Shown here: in pieces, positions 15,099-23,959 of the stretch
How the letters are laid out: every line of letters begins with the position of its first letter
Numbering within the stretch: position 1 is the first letter of the stretch
Program-made: the position numbers and the translations under genes
The notes under the pieces: generated by a model
What the model was told of the DNA's origin: nothing
Databases searched by the model: none
Seen by the model: only the letters and a program-made list of their open reading frames with translations
NCBI RefSeq assembly: GCF_000972705.2
Contig: NZ_LATL02000149.1
Span: 1-25,487 of the forward strand
Source: Limnoraphis robusta CS-951
GTDB taxonomy: Bacteria > Cyanobacteriota > Cyanobacteriia > Cyanobacteriales > Microcoleaceae
Length of the DNA stretch: 25,487 nucleotides
Direction: 5' to 3'

Positions 15099-16307
15099 AT
15101 GAATCAATCTTCTGTGGTCAACTCGAACAAATCTTCAGATGCTCAACTGCAACCCGCACTTAAAGCGGTTTTAGGGAGTCTAGATGTTCAACTCGAAGAA
15201 GAACTCTCGCGATATCGACGCTATCGACGCAAGACAACCCCGACCCCAACCCCTGCAAAGCCGCCATCGAGTTCTTACACTCAAAAACCCTCAGAGGTGT
15301 TATCTGTCTCTGCGGGAGAAAGTAATATTGAACCGAGTTCAGCCCCAGCTACACCTGTCGCCAAATCTCCCAAATCCCAAATCCCATCGGGTTGGGAATC
15401 TGTTGTTGTCCCGTCATCGGCACCCTTAGCCCCTCGTTTATCAGAAACCGAGTCAGGGTCATCTACAAATGGTCACAGTTCTCCCCCCTCACCCGTTAAT
15501 CCCTATGCACCCCAGGGTTATCTAGAATCGTCTCAACAATTGGTCAGCAGTCTCGAAGAACGGCGGGCTAGACGTAGAAAACGCAGTTGGGTGGGGAGTT
15601 TATTGACCCCTGTGGGGATTGGATCAATGTTGCTGTTTCTCTTATCCTGTATCGGTTTGGGCTATGTGGTGATGTCGCCGTCAGGAATGGCAACTTTAGG
15701 GTTAAATCGTTGGTGGAAATTTAATCAAAACCCCCAACAAACAGATGATTCGGCCGCTCCGAGACCTCTGGAACCCAAGCCGAATTTAGCTGCTCGTGAA
15801 TTTGTTGATCTAGAGTTAAGCACCCTTAGCAATATTAATCCCAATCCGAATCCGATTCCGGCACCCACGACTCAAACTGCGGTTCCCCCAAATCCTCAAA
15901 ATTTAACGCCACCCAGTCCCCTACCGAGTGGGCCTGGAATGAGCAACCTGACGAATGAACTCCTTCCTGATCCGGTTCCGGCAACTCCCAAACCTGCACC
16001 AGCACCGACTGTTGCACCTGTACAGACACCCACTCCTCAACCTCCAGCCGGAGCCGCAACTAAACCCAACACCGCTCCCGTTAGAGCCAATGATGGACTG
16101 TATTATGTGGTGACATCCTACACCGATGAACGAGCGCTAGAAAAAGTCCGAGAAGTTGTGCCGGATGCTTATGTGCGAGAGTTTAAAACCGGGGTAAAAG
16201 TTCAGATGGGTGCGTTGGATAATCAGGCTGCGGCTCAACGTCTGGCTGAAGAACTGCGCGTTCAAGGTGTTTCTGTGCAGTATGACACACCGAAAACTGG
16301 AGAATAG
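15099..16307 (+). CDS. Proline-rich membrane protein with SPOR-like C-terminus
   Basis: This is a 402-residue single-pass membrane protein. It has a cytoplasmic-looking Ser/Pro-rich N-terminus with an ERRARRRKR basic patch before the membrane segment (about 170-192). A long Pro/Thr/Ala-rich linker follows, and then a C-terminal domain of about 70 residues. That domain (YYVVTSYTDERALEKVR ... VKVQMGALDN ... AQRLAEELRVQGVSVQ) looks like a SPOR fold, which binds denuded peptidoglycan at division sites in other bacteria. The ATG at 15099 has AGGAG (15086-15090) eight bases upstream, so the in-frame GTG at 15090 inside that site is rejected. It runs 17 bp before pspA and may be co-transcribed with it. 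Confidence 0.75.
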   Translation: MNQSSVVNSNKSSDAQLQPALKAVLGSLDVQLEEELSRYRRYRRKTTPTPTPAKPPSSSYTQKPSEVLSVSAGESNIEPSSAPATPVAKSPKSQIPSGWESVVVPSSAPLAPRLSETESGSSTNGHSSPPSPVNPYAPQGYLESSQQLVSSLEERRARRRKRSWVGSLLTPVGIGSMLLFLLSCIGLGYVVMSPSGMATLGLNRWWKFNQNPQQTDDSAAPRPLEPKPNLAAREFVDLELSTLSNINPNPNPIPAPTTQTAVPPNPQNLTPPSPLPSGPGMSNLTNELLPDPVPATPKPAPAPTVAPVQTPTPQPPAGAATKPNTAPVRANDGLYYVVTSYTDERALEKVREVVPDAYVREFKTGVKVQMGALDNQAAAQRLAEELRVQGVSVQYDTPKTGE

Positions 16308-16324
16308 CTTGGGGAAAAATCATT

Positions 16325-17002
16325 ATGGGGCTTTTTGGTCGCCTTTGGCGGGTTATTCGCGCCAATATTAATAGTTTGATCAGCCAAGCCGAAGATCCAG
16401 AGAAAATTCTGGAACAAACGGTGATGGATATGCAGGAAGACTTGGTGCAACTCAGACAAGCGGTTGCTCAAGCGATCGCCACCCAAAAACGCACCGAGCG
16501 CCAATCTTCTCAGGCAAAAACCACTGCTGAAGAATGGTACAGACGCGCACAACTCGCTTTGCAAAAAGGAGAAGAACGACTCGCCCGAGAAGCTTTAACT
16601 CGCCGGAAGTCTTATCTGGAAACGGAAGCGGTAATGTCTGCTCAACTCGAACAGCAAGCTCAAGTGGTTGAACAGTTGCGGCAAAATATGCGAAAGCTGG
16701 AGAGTAAAATTAGTGAGGCGAAGGCGAAAAAAGATCTATTTGTGGCTCGGGCGCGTTCGGCTCAAGCTTCTGAAAGGCTAAATGAGATTCTCGGCAATAC
16801 TAGCACGGGAAGCGCTTTAAATGCCTTTGAACAGATGGAAGATCAGGTGATGCAACTCGAAGCCCGTTCTCAGGCGATGGCTGAACTCTCTGGGAATGAT
16901 TTAGAAAAACAGTTTGATGCTCTCGAAGCGGATGATAATGATGTTGATGCGGAGTTGGCGGCGATGAAAGCGAAAATGTTACCGGGCAATAGGGAACAGT
17001 GA
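16325..17002 (+). CDS. pspA: PspA/IM30 family membrane-stress protein
   Basis: This 225-residue protein is almost wholly alpha-helical coiled coil and belongs to the PspA/IM30 (bacterial ESCRT-III-like) family, which assembles on and remodels membranes. It opens MGLFGRLWRVIRANINSLIS, the amphipathic helix 0, followed by AEDPEKILEQTV and MQEDLVQLRQAVAQAIA. It stops at the usual PspA length and lacks the C-terminal tail of the neighbour at 17485, so I call it PspA rather than Vipp1. Its stop codon (17000-17002) lies at the very edge of the 37-bp repeat array, and the last residues (REQ) are encoded by repeat-like sequence. Confidence 0.88.
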   Translation: MGLFGRLWRVIRANINSLISQAEDPEKILEQTVMDMQEDLVQLRQAVAQAIATQKRTERQSSQAKTTAEEWYRRAQLALQKGEERLAREALTRRKSYLETEAVMSAQLEQQAQVVEQLRQNMRKLESKISEAKAKKDLFVARARSAQASERLNEILGNTSTGSALNAFEQMEDQVMQLEARSQAMAELSGNDLEKQFDALEADDNDVDAELAAMKAKMLPGNREQ

Positions 17003-17243
17003 AGACAGTTTACAGTTTACAGTGACCAGTGACCAGTGAAGACAGTTTACAGTGACCAGTGACCAGTGACCAGTGAAGACAGTTTACAGTGACCAGTGAC
17101 CAGTGACCAGTGAAGACAGTTTACAGTTAGCAGGGAACAGTGACCAGTGAAGACAGTTTACAGTGACCAGTGACCAGTGAAGACAGTTTACAGTTTACAG
17201 TGACCAGTGACCAGTGAAGACAGTTTACAGTTAGCAGGAAACA
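17001..17243 (+). repeat. 37-bp minisatellite, seven GAAGACAG units
   Basis: Units beginning GAAGACAGTTTACAG start at 17001, 17038, 17075, 17112, 17149, 17179 and 17216. The spacing is 37 bp except for one unit of 30 bp. Inside each unit are one to three CAGTGAC/CCAGTGA sub-repeats, and some units carry TTAGCAGG(G/A)AACAG. The array is contiguous, with no unique spacers. It starts within the pspA stop codon and ends upstream of the vipp1 leader. Degenerate relatives lie at 9706-9867. Confidence 0.9.
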
Positions 17244-17484
17244 GGCTATCTTGCAACAGGCAAAAGGCAACCGTTTTTTTCGCTCACCCTAGTTTCCCCC
17301 CGAACTGTGCGCCCTGCGCTATGAATTAAAATTTCAGTACAGAGCAACAGGGGGAGATCCGGTAATGGAGTTAAACTGTAGGTAGTAGCTACTAGCAGTT
17401 GCCCAAAGCTATTCTATGAAGGCAGGTTAATTTGATCAGCCTGCTGCGATTAACTTTATAAACCGTTGAAGGAAAAACAGCGTT
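17244..17484 (+). other. Leader region of vipp1
   Basis: This 241-bp non-coding stretch lies between the minisatellite and vipp1. It contains the palindrome at 17383-17394 and AAGGA at 17469-17473, 11 bases before the ATG. No confident -35/-10 pair is seen. Confidence 0.4.
17383..17394. promoter_or_regulatory. 12-bp palindrome TAGTAGCTACTA upstream of vipp1
   Basis: This is a perfect 12-bp palindrome about 90 bp before the vipp1 start. It could be an operator for a dimeric regulator. There is no evidence beyond symmetry and position. Confidence 0.3.
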
Positions 17485-18264
17485 ATGGGACTATTCGATC
17501 GGATTAGCCGTGTCGTTAGATCGAACCTAAACGATATGGTCAGCAAGGCTGAAGATCCAGAAAAGATCTTAGAGCAGACTGTTATTGAGATGCAGGAAGA
17601 TCTGGTGCAGCTCCGTCAGGCGGTGGCACAGGCGATCGCTTCTCAAAAACGCAGCCAGCAGCAATATAATCAAAGCCAGTCTCAAGTCAATCAATGGCTC
17701 TCGCGCGCTCAACTGGCTCTGCAAAAGGGAGATGAAACCTTGGCTCGAGAAGCTTTGCAGCGTAAGAAAAGCTATGAGGAGCAAGCCAACACCATTAAGG
17801 CTACGCTCGACGGGCAAACTACTCAGGTGGAAGCCCTCAAACGCAACTTGATTCAGTTAGAGAGTAAAATCTCTGAAGCGAAAACCAAGAAAAATATGCT
17901 CAAAGCCCGAGCGCAAGCGGCTAAGGCAAATGAGCAGTTACAGGGAATGCTGGGCGGTATTAATAATACCTCGGGCGGAATGGCTGCTTTTGAACGCATG
18001 GAAGAAAAAGTCCTGCAAATGGAAGCTCGTTCTAATGCCGCAGGAGAATTAGCAGGTGCAGACTTAGAAAGTCAGTTCAAAGCACTGGAAGCCGGAAATG
18101 TGGATGATGATTTAGCGGCTTTAAAAGCGCAAATGCAGCTTGGCCCTGCTCAAACTCAAGCTCAACTCCCCCCCAGCCAAGCTTCTACTCCCCAAACTCC
18201 CGCCCAAAAAACAGAAGTTGATGCTGAGTTGGAGGAGTTACGCAAGCAACTTGACAACCTTTAG
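17485..18264 (+). CDS. vipp1: Vipp1/IM30, thylakoid membrane biogenesis protein
   Basis: This 259-residue PspA/IM30 paralogue of the preceding gene opens MGLFDRISRVVRSNLNDMVS, followed by AEDPEKILEQTV and the same coiled-coil core. Unlike its neighbour it continues past the core with a Gln/Pro/Thr-rich linker (about residues 218-240). It then ends in a helix, VDAELEELRKQLDNL, the extra C-terminal tail that distinguishes Vipp1 from PspA. Vipp1 forms rings and rods on membranes and is needed for thylakoid biogenesis and membrane protection. The tandem order pspA-vipp1 fits origin by gene duplication, and the two genes are separated by 482 bp of repeats and leader. Confidence 0.92.
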   Translation: MGLFDRISRVVRSNLNDMVSKAEDPEKILEQTVIEMQEDLVQLRQAVAQAIASQKRSQQQYNQSQSQVNQWLSRAQLALQKGDETLAREALQRKKSYEEQANTIKATLDGQTTQVEALKRNLIQLESKISEAKTKKNMLKARAQAAKANEQLQGMLGGINNTSGGMAAFERMEEKVLQMEARSNAAGELAGADLESQFKALEAGNVDDDLAALKAQMQLGPAQTQAQLPPSQASTPQTPAQKTEVDAELEELRKQLDNL

Positions 18265-18290
18265 GCTATTCTGGGGTGTCACCGCATTGA

Positions 18291-18361
18291 ACAGGGGTTT
18301 TTTGCCGATTGTCTCAGGTTTTGTGAAAATCAACAACTTGGCTCTGAGTAAAAGCCCCTGT
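18291..18361 (+). terminator. Nested inverted repeat after vipp1, possible terminator
   Basis: ACAGGGG (18291-18297) pairs with CCCCTGT (18355-18361), the stem extended by T/A pairs. Inside it CTCAG (about 18313-18317) pairs with CTGAG (about 18344-18348). TTTT follows the outer stem. The loop is long, so this is a plausible rather than strong terminator. Confidence 0.4.
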
Positions 18362-18421
18362 TTTCAATGGTAATTGTCAAATTTTTAGCTAATCTATCGT
18401 TTTTTCAGTTTAACAAGAACA

Positions 18422-18688
18422 ATGTCTAAAGTTCGTTTGCTGATTCTGAGTTCCTTTGCTTCTGGGTTCGGTTTGTGTTCTATTATCTTTTCTGTGTTTA
18501 CAATGGCTTCCGAGTTTAGTTTTGGTTCTATATTTCGGTTTCTCCTCACGACTATTTTTTTCGGGATTAATATTTTGTTTACTGTTCACTACTATGCTTT
18601 GATGCTGCGAGAGTTTAAGTTGTTGCATCGAGTCAAAAATGATATTAAACGAGTGCAACCCAATTTATCATCCAGTCAGATCCGCTAA
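18422..18688 (+). CDS. Small membrane protein of unknown function
   Basis: This 88-residue frame has two predicted transmembrane helices (about 7-28 and 37-60) and a basic C-terminal tail (REFKLLHRVKNDIKRVQ). It is not recognised as a named family. It lies between vipp1 and the glutaredoxin gene on the same strand, 27 bp before the latter. The composition is protein-like, and no other frame competes on the plus strand. There is no visible ribosome site. Confidence 0.55.
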   Translation: MSKVRLLILSSFASGFGLCSIIFSVFTMASEFSFGSIFRFLLTTIFFGINILFTVHYYALMLREFKLLHRVKNDIKRVQPNLSSSQIR

Positions 18689-18715
18689 AATAATCACTCA
18701 ACAAACCCTAAAATT

Positions 18716-19033
18716 ATGTTTGATTTCCTTAATCCTATCTTGGGAAGACATCCCGAACAAGTGAAAGCGAATGTTGAAATTTATACTTGGCAAACCTGCC
18801 CCTATTGTATCCGAGCTAAATTATTATTGTGGTGGAAAGGGGTTAATTATACTGAGTATAAAATAGATGGCGACAATGTTGCTAGAAATCAAATGGCTGA
18901 ACGGGCCAATGGGCGGCGTAGTGTTCCGCAAATTTTTATTAATAATCAGCATATTGGCGGATGTGATGATATTTATCAACTCAATAGCCAAGGACAGTTA
19001 GATCCTTTGTTAGCTGAAAATGTAGCCGCCTAA
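18716..19033 (+). CDS. grxC: Glutaredoxin (GrxC type, dithiol)
   Basis: This is a 105-residue thiol-disulfide oxidoreductase that reduces disulfides and glutathionylated proteins using glutathione. It has the CPYC active site at 28-31, the cis-proline in SVPQIF (P71) and the glutathione-binding GGCDD (81-85). An N-terminal extension of about 18 residues precedes the fold (MFDFLNPILGRHPEQ). The TAA at 19031-19033 overlaps the convergent menD stop by four bases, so the two genes share no spacer. Confidence 0.93.
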   Translation: MFDFLNPILGRHPEQVKANVEIYTWQTCPYCIRAKLLLWWKGVNYTEYKIDGDNVARNQMAERANGRRSVPQIFINNQHIGGCDDIYQLNSQGQLDPLLAENVAA

Positions 19034-20775
19034 GACTCTAAATTGACTGCAAATTGATCAAGTGTGTTTAGCCGCCATTGTGCGTCGAGTTTGCGGTTTG
19101 TGGGAATTTCTAACACTCGAATTCCTTGTTTGGGTAGGGGGTTTAGGAGTTGTTTGAGTTGATGCCAAGATTGGATTTTTTGATAGTCTACGCTGTATGT
19201 TTTGCAGAGTTGAGCAAAGTCAATGTGTTGAGGAGTCGCGAAAAAATCTTCAAAAGGGGGATTATATTCTGCAATAGGTAACAGTTCAAAAATTCCGCCC
19301 CCGTTGTTATTGATTAACAAAATTGTTAGATGTCCGATGAATTTATTTCGCAACAAAAAGCCGTTTGTATCGTGAAGTAAGGCTAAATCACCTGTTAGTA
19401 ATACGCTACTTTGTTGATGATGAGCGATGCCTAAAGCGGTGGATAATGTACCCTCAATTCCGTTTGCACCTCGATTAAAAAAGGGTTGAATTTCTAGAGC
19501 GTTGGGCATCCAGAAAAATTCAACATCCCGCACAGGCATACTATTAGAGATAAATATAGGCGTTTGAGGCGGTAAGATTTGCGGCAGAAGCCAAGAAACT
19601 TTGGGTTCTGTTAAAACTTCAAAACTTGTCATCTCTCGCTCTATTTCGCCTCTAACAATGGCTTCCGCATCTTGCCAAAGTTTCAGGTAATTTTTGTTAG
19701 TATTTTTCGGTTTAAGGTTGGATAAACTATCAGAAATTTGTTCGATAGAATATCGCAAATGAATCGCTGAATTGTGTAATGAATTGAGGTTTTGATAGGT
19801 TGGATCGATAATATAGGTTTGAGGTGAAAGCTTTTCTAGCCAAGTTCTTAGTTGTTTGCTGGTTGGTAAATCTCCGACTTGAATAATAGTATTAAAACTG
19901 AGTTTTTGAGCGTGTTTTTGATGGCGTAAAATTAGGTCATAGGTTGAAATTAAATTCGGATTAATTTTAGCATGATTTCTAACTGGAGATAACCCTTCTG
20001 CTAATACAGGCCAGTTTAAAAATTGGGAAAGTATAGCAACTGCTTGACTATATAATTGAGGAGACTGGGGTTGAGCGACTCCCGCAATAATTAAGCCTTG
20101 TTTACAGGATTGCCATTTTTCCAAGTATGGGTTTAAATTAAGAGTAGAATTAACGGGTTGTTCTGGAGAAACCGTCGAGAAGAAATCAGAGGGAAAAGTT
20201 GCTTCTAACTCTAACGCTGCGGCTTGGGGGACGGGTATTAAAGGGTCACGAAACGGACAATTAAGATGAACTGCCCCCGGTATCGGACGCTGCGATCGCT
20301 CCCAAGCATAGATTAGCGTTTGCCGCAGGTAAGATAACAGTTGAAGTTCTAAAGAAGGGGTTGCCAATTCGCTCTCCCAAGTGGGATAATTACCGTATAA
20401 TTTAACTTGATCAATCGTTTGTCCGGCGTGACAATTTCGCAATTCTGGAGGGCGATCGGCTGTTAAAATCAGCAAGGGAACTCGACTTTCTCGGGCTTCA
20501 ATTACAGCCGGATAATAGTTCGCCCCTGCCGTCCCCGAGGTACAAACGAGAGCCGTTGGTAAGCCTAATTTTTTAGCAATTCCTAACGCAAAAAAAGCGG
20601 CAGAACGTTCATCGAGAACGGGGATAGATTCAATATTCGGATGTTGAGCAAAGGCAAACGTTAGAGGTGTTGAACGAGAACCGGGGCTAATAATCGCAGT
20701 CGTTAATCCCAGTTGATGTAACGTTTCAACAAGAATAGAAGCCCAGACAGTATTTGTATTGCGAAAGTCGATCAT
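19030..20775 (-). CDS. menD: SEPHCHC synthase (MenD)
   Basis: MenD is a thiamine-diphosphate enzyme. It adds 2-oxoglutarate-derived succinic semialdehyde to isochorismate, the first committed step towards phylloquinone in this organism. It has 581 residues, a normal length. Landmarks are SPGSRSTP (30-37), the DER at 55-57 with the ThDP-activating Glu56, CTSGTAGANYYPAV, LTADRPPELRNCHAGQTIDQ and the diphosphate/Mg motif GDLALLHDTNG (462-472). The ATG at 20775 opens MIDFRNTNTVWA, as expected for the family. It converges on the glutaredoxin gene (four-base overlap of stops) and diverges from dnaE-N. Confidence 0.95.
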   Translation of the reverse strand: MIDFRNTNTVWASILVETLHQLGLTTAIISPGSRSTPLTFAFAQHPNIESIPVLDERSAAFFALGIAKKLGLPTALVCTSGTAGANYYPAVIEARESRVPLLILTADRPPELRNCHAGQTIDQVKLYGNYPTWESELATPSLELQLLSYLRQTLIYAWERSQRPIPGAVHLNCPFRDPLIPVPQAAALELEATFPSDFFSTVSPEQPVNSTLNLNPYLEKWQSCKQGLIIAGVAQPQSPQLYSQAVAILSQFLNWPVLAEGLSPVRNHAKINPNLISTYDLILRHQKHAQKLSFNTIIQVGDLPTSKQLRTWLEKLSPQTYIIDPTYQNLNSLHNSAIHLRYSIEQISDSLSNLKPKNTNKNYLKLWQDAEAIVRGEIEREMTSFEVLTEPKVSWLLPQILPPQTPIFISNSMPVRDVEFFWMPNALEIQPFFNRGANGIEGTLSTALGIAHHQQSSVLLTGDLALLHDTNGFLLRNKFIGHLTILLINNNGGGIFELLPIAEYNPPFEDFFATPQHIDFAQLCKTYSVDYQKIQSWHQLKQLLNPLPKQGIRVLEIPTNRKLDAQWRLNTLDQFAVNLES

Positions 20776-20885
20776 AAATCTATTATACTGAAGTGAACAA
20801 ATCTATAGTATGATGTGCGCGGGCTTGTGGAAAACTGTTAACCGTGAATATCGATTATAAACAGGTTTTTAGAAGGAAAAATAGA

Positions 20886-20949
20886 TGGTAGGGGCGGGTT
20901 CACATCGATTTCTAACTTCCCACAGAAAACCTGACTAAACCTGCCCTTA
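20886..20949. repeat. GGCGGGTT dispersed repeat between menD and dnaE
   Basis: GGGGCGGGTT (near 20892) and AACCTGCCCTT (near 20939) are imperfect inverted repeats, closely related to the element at 13428-13526. They lie in the 224-bp divergent spacer, where the promoters of menD and dnaE-N must also lie. Confidence 0.5.
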
Positions 20950-20999
20950 CTCCATAAAAATTCTACTGTAAAACTCTCTATAAATTCTATAAAACAATT

Positions 21000-23678
21000 A
21001 TGTCTTTTGTTGGTCTGCACATTCATAGTGATTATAGCCTGTTAGATGGAGCCTCTCAATTACCCCAACTCATTGAGCGAGCCGTTGAGTTAGGAATGCC
21101 TGCAATTGCTGTTACCGATCACGGCGTTATGTACGGTGCTATAGAGTTAATTAAACAATGTCGCAACAAGGGAATTAAAGCCATTATTGGCAATGAAATG
21201 TATGTGATTAATGGCGATGTGACTCAACAACAACGGGGACTCAAAAAATATCATCAGGTTGTTTTAGCGAAAAATACAAAAGGCTATAAAAACCTCGTTA
21301 AACTGACAACAATTTCTCATCTGAAAGGATTTCAAGGAAAGGGAATTTTCGCCCGTCCCTGCATTAATAAAGAGCTTTTAGAACAGTATCACGAAGGGTT
21401 AATCGTGACAAGTGCCTGTTTAGGCGGTGAACTTCCCCAAGCCATTTTACAGGGACGTTTGGATGTCGCCCAAAAAACGGCTCAATGGTATAAAGATGTA
21501 TTTGGTGAAGATTATTATATAGAAATACAGGATCACGGTTCGCCTGAAGATCGAATTGTTAACGTAGAATTAGTTAAAATTGCCCGAAAATTAGACATTA
21601 AAATTATTGCAACCAACGACTCTCACTTTATTTCTTGTTATGATGTAGAAGCTCACGATGCGCTACTTTGTATTAACACCCAAAAACTGATTTCCGAAGA
21701 AAAACGGATGCGTTATTCGGGGACGGAATATCTAAAATCAGCCGAAGAAATGGCGCAGTTATTTCGCGATCATTTACCCGATGATGTGATTCAAGAAGCG
21801 ATTGCAAATACCCTAGAAGTTGCCGGAAAAGTTGAACCCTATACCGGAATTTTGGGAGAATCTCGTATTCCTGACTATCCCATTCCACCTAATCATACAT
21901 CTGATACTTATCTGGAAGAAGTCACCTGGATAGGATTATTAGAACGTTTAAATGCCAAGACTCGTTCAGAAATTTCACCTGTATATCGAGAACGTTTAGA
22001 GTATGAACTGAAAATGATGCAAAAAATGGGATTTTCAACCTATTTTTTGGTGGTTTGGGATTATATTAAATATGCCCGAGAAAATAATATTCCCGTGGGG
22101 CCAGGTCGAGGGTCTGCCGCAGGTTCTTTAGTCGCTTATTCGTTGAAAATTACTAATATTGATCCGGTTCATCATGGGTTATTATTTGAGCGTTTTTTGA
22201 ATCCTGAACGGAAATCAATGCCAGATATTGATACCGATTTTTGTATCGCTAGACGGGATGAAATGATTCGGTATGTGACGAACCGATATGGCGAAGATAA
22301 AGTCGCTCAAATTATCACCTTTAACCGCATGACGTCTAAAGCGGTTTTAAAAGATGTAGCGAGGGTGTTGGGAATTCCTTATAGTAAATCCGATCAAATG
22401 GCGAAATTAATTCCGGTATCAAGAGGAAAACCCGCCAAATTAAAAGTAATGATTTCTGATGAAACGCCATCCCCGGAATTTAAAGCCGCCTATGAAACTG
22501 AAGAGGTTGAGATTAAAGATGATAAGGGAGAAATCGTCGGAAAAATACCCGTGCGTCAGTGGATAGATATGGCAATTCGCATCGAAGGAACCAACAAAAC
22601 CTTCGGGGTTCATGCGGCAGGGGTGGGGATTTCTAAACAGTCTTTAGATGAAATTGTGCCTCTACAACGAAACAATGATGGGGCGGTGATTACTCAATAT
22701 TTTATGGAAGATATTGAGGCTTTGGGATTGTTAAAAATGGACTTTCTGGGATTGAAAAACCTAACGATTATTCAGCGAGTTGTTGAACTAATTGAGCAAA
22801 ATCATCATTTTAAAATTAATCCAGATCAACTTCCCGTCGATGAACGCAGAGCTTGTCAAATCCTCGCAAAAGGCACAGCAAAAAAACTACCGCAAGATAT
22901 TCAAAATACCTATAAACTATTAGAACGAGGTGATTTAGAAGGGGTATTTCAGTTAGAATCCTCGGGAATGCGGCAAATTGTGAAGGATTTAAAACCGTCT
23001 AATATTGAGGATATTTCCTCGATTTTAGCCCTCTATAGACCTGGGCCATTAGATGCGGGATTGATTCCTAAATTTATTGATCGAAAACATAAAAGAGTTC
23101 CCATTGAGTATGAACATCCCTTATTACAATCAATTTTACAAGAAACTTATGGGATTCTGGTTTATCAAGAACAAATTATGAAAATGGCGCAAGATTTGGC
23201 GGGATATTCGCTAGGAGAAGCGGATTTATTACGTCGGGCGATGGGGAAAAAGAAACTCTCAGAAATGCAGAAACAAAGAGAAGCCTTTATTGATGGTTCA
23301 ACTAAAAATGGTGTGAGTAAACAAATTGCTGAACATTTATTTGATCAAATGTTAGCTTTCGCAGAATATTGTTTGAGTTATGATACTGAAATTTTAACGG
23401 TTGAATATGGGCTTCTACCCATCGGTAAAATTGTAGATGAAAAGATAGAATGTACGGTTTACAGTGTTGATAAAAATGGTTTTGTTTATACTCAACCTAT
23501 CGCCCAATGGCACAATCGAGGAAAACAAGAAGTCTTTGAGTATTGTCTTGAAGATGGTTCAATTATTCGGGCGACAAAAGATCATAAGTTTATGACAATG
23601 GATAATCAAATGCTACCCATCGATGAGATTTTTGAAAAAGGGTTAGAATTAAAACAGGTTAATGCAGATTCGGTATAA
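21000..23678 (+). CDS. dnaE-N: DNA polymerase III alpha subunit, N-terminal half with split intein N
   Basis: This encodes the first 790 residues of the replicative polymerase plus a 102-residue N-intein, which splices in trans with the product of the next gene. The PHP domain opens [18 protein letters not shown] and includes [10 protein letters not shown]. The polymerase core has [10 protein letters not shown] and, near residues 406-412, PDIDTDF with catalytic aspartates. ALYRPGPLD, the QEQIM region and LRRAMGKKK follow, and the extein ends [10 protein letters not shown]. The intein begins at Cys791 (TGT, 23370). The ATG at 21000 has no clear ribosome site. In Synechocystis the two halves are far apart; here dnaE-C follows at 173 bp on the same strand. 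Confidence 0.96.
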   Translation: MSFVGLHIHSDYSLLDGASQLPQLIERAVELGMPAIAVTDHGVMYGAIELIKQCRNKGIKAIIGNEMYVINGDVTQQQRGLKKYHQVVLAKNTKGYKNLVKLTTISHLKGFQGKGIFARPCINKELLEQYHEGLIVTSACLGGELPQAILQGRLDVAQKTAQWYKDVFGEDYYIEIQDHGSPEDRIVNVELVKIARKLDIKIIATNDSHFISCYDVEAHDALLCINTQKLISEEKRMRYSGTEYLKSAEEMAQLFRDHLPDDVIQEAIANTLEVAGKVEPYTGILGESRIPDYPIPPNHTSDTYLEEVTWIGLLERLNAKTRSEISPVYRERLEYELKMMQKMGFSTYFLVVWDYIKYARENNIPVGPGRGSAAGSLVAYSLKITNIDPVHHGLLFERFLNPERKSMPDIDTDFCIARRDEMIRYVTNRYGEDKVAQIITFNRMTSKAVLKDVARVLGIPYSKSDQMAKLIPVSRGKPAKLKVMISDETPSPEFKAAYETEEVEIKDDKGEIVGKIPVRQWIDMAIRIEGTNKTFGVHAAGVGISKQSLDEIVPLQRNNDGAVITQYFMEDIEALGLLKMDFLGLKNLTIIQRVVELIEQNHHFKINPDQLPVDERRACQILAKGTAKKLPQDIQNTYKLLERGDLEGVFQLESSGMRQIVKDLKPSNIEDISSILALYRPGPLDAGLIPKFIDRKHKRVPIEYEHPLLQSILQETYGILVYQEQIMKMAQDLAGYSLGEADLLRRAMGKKKLSEMQKQREAFIDGSTKNGVSKQIAEHLFDQMLAFAEYCLSYDTEILTVEYGLLPIGKIVDEKIECTVYSVDKNGFVYTQPIAQWHNRGKQEVFEYCLEDGSIIRATKDHKFMTMDNQMLPIDEIFEKGLELKQVNADSV
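23370..23675 (+). other. DnaE split intein, N-terminal part (102 residues)
   Basis: This segment opens [14 protein letters not shown] with the nucleophilic Cys1. It contains the block B sequence [14 protein letters not shown] with the conserved T-x-x-H. It ends at the natural split point, closely resembling the Nostoc punctiforme DnaE N-intein in length and sequence. There is no homing endonuclease domain. Confidence 0.96.
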
Positions 23679-23851
23679 GTCAAGTGAAAATTCTGAACTA
23701 TAACCAACTTGATATTCAAAAAAAGTTTATTATTGGAGAATATTCAGCTATACAAACATCCAAAAATTCTATAATATAATCTACAATGATTCTTCTTTAG
23801 GATTAAAACGAAAAAGGCTCAAAATAGAAGAGATTTTAAGGAGTTACAAAC
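23679..23851 (+). other. 173-bp spacer between the two dnaE halves
   Basis: This spacer is A/T-rich and has no complete gene. It contains overlapping TATAAT sequences (23770-23780) without a good -35, so a separate promoter for dnaE-C is possible but unproven. AAGGAG (23838-23843) sits eight bases before the dnaE-C ATG, a strong ribosome site. A 33-codon open stretch from 23681 begins QVKILNYNQLDIQ and weakly resembles the start of the C-intein. Confidence 0.6.
23838..23843 (+). promoter_or_regulatory. Strong ribosome binding site of dnaE-C
   Basis: AAGGAG lies eight bases upstream of the ATG at 23852. This supports independent initiation of the C-half and argues against the spacer being a sequencing-error split of one gene. 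Confidence 0.75.
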
Positions 23852-23959
23852 ATGGTTAAAATTGTTAGTCGAAAGTCTTTAGGTAGTCAAACCGTTTATG
23901 ATATTGGCGTTGAAAAAGACCATAACTTCCTGCTGAAAAATGGTTCGATAGCTTCCAAC
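23852..23959 (+). other. DnaE split intein, C-terminal part (36 residues)
   Basis: This is a 36-residue segment, MVKIVSRKSLGSQTVYDIGV followed by EKDHNF, ending in the conserved Ala-Ser-Asn, with the +1 Cys at 23960. It resembles the Nostoc C-intein closely. One visible difference is Ser in place of Phe in the KNG-x-IASN stretch. Confidence 0.96.

Noticed and set aside
17001..17243. CRISPR array, because of a 37-bp periodicity
   Set aside because: The repeated units abut each other and contain internal sub-repeats. There are no unique spacers and no cas genes nearby.
23679..23851. The split of dnaE as a simple frameshift or sequencing error
   Set aside because: The N-intein ends at the normal split point, the C-intein begins with its own ATG and AAGGAG, and the spacer is 173 bp of unrelated frame. 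This is a true split gene.
23370..23959. Homing endonuclease remnant between the intein halves
   Set aside because: No LAGLIDADG or HNH-like motif is visible in any frame of the spacer.
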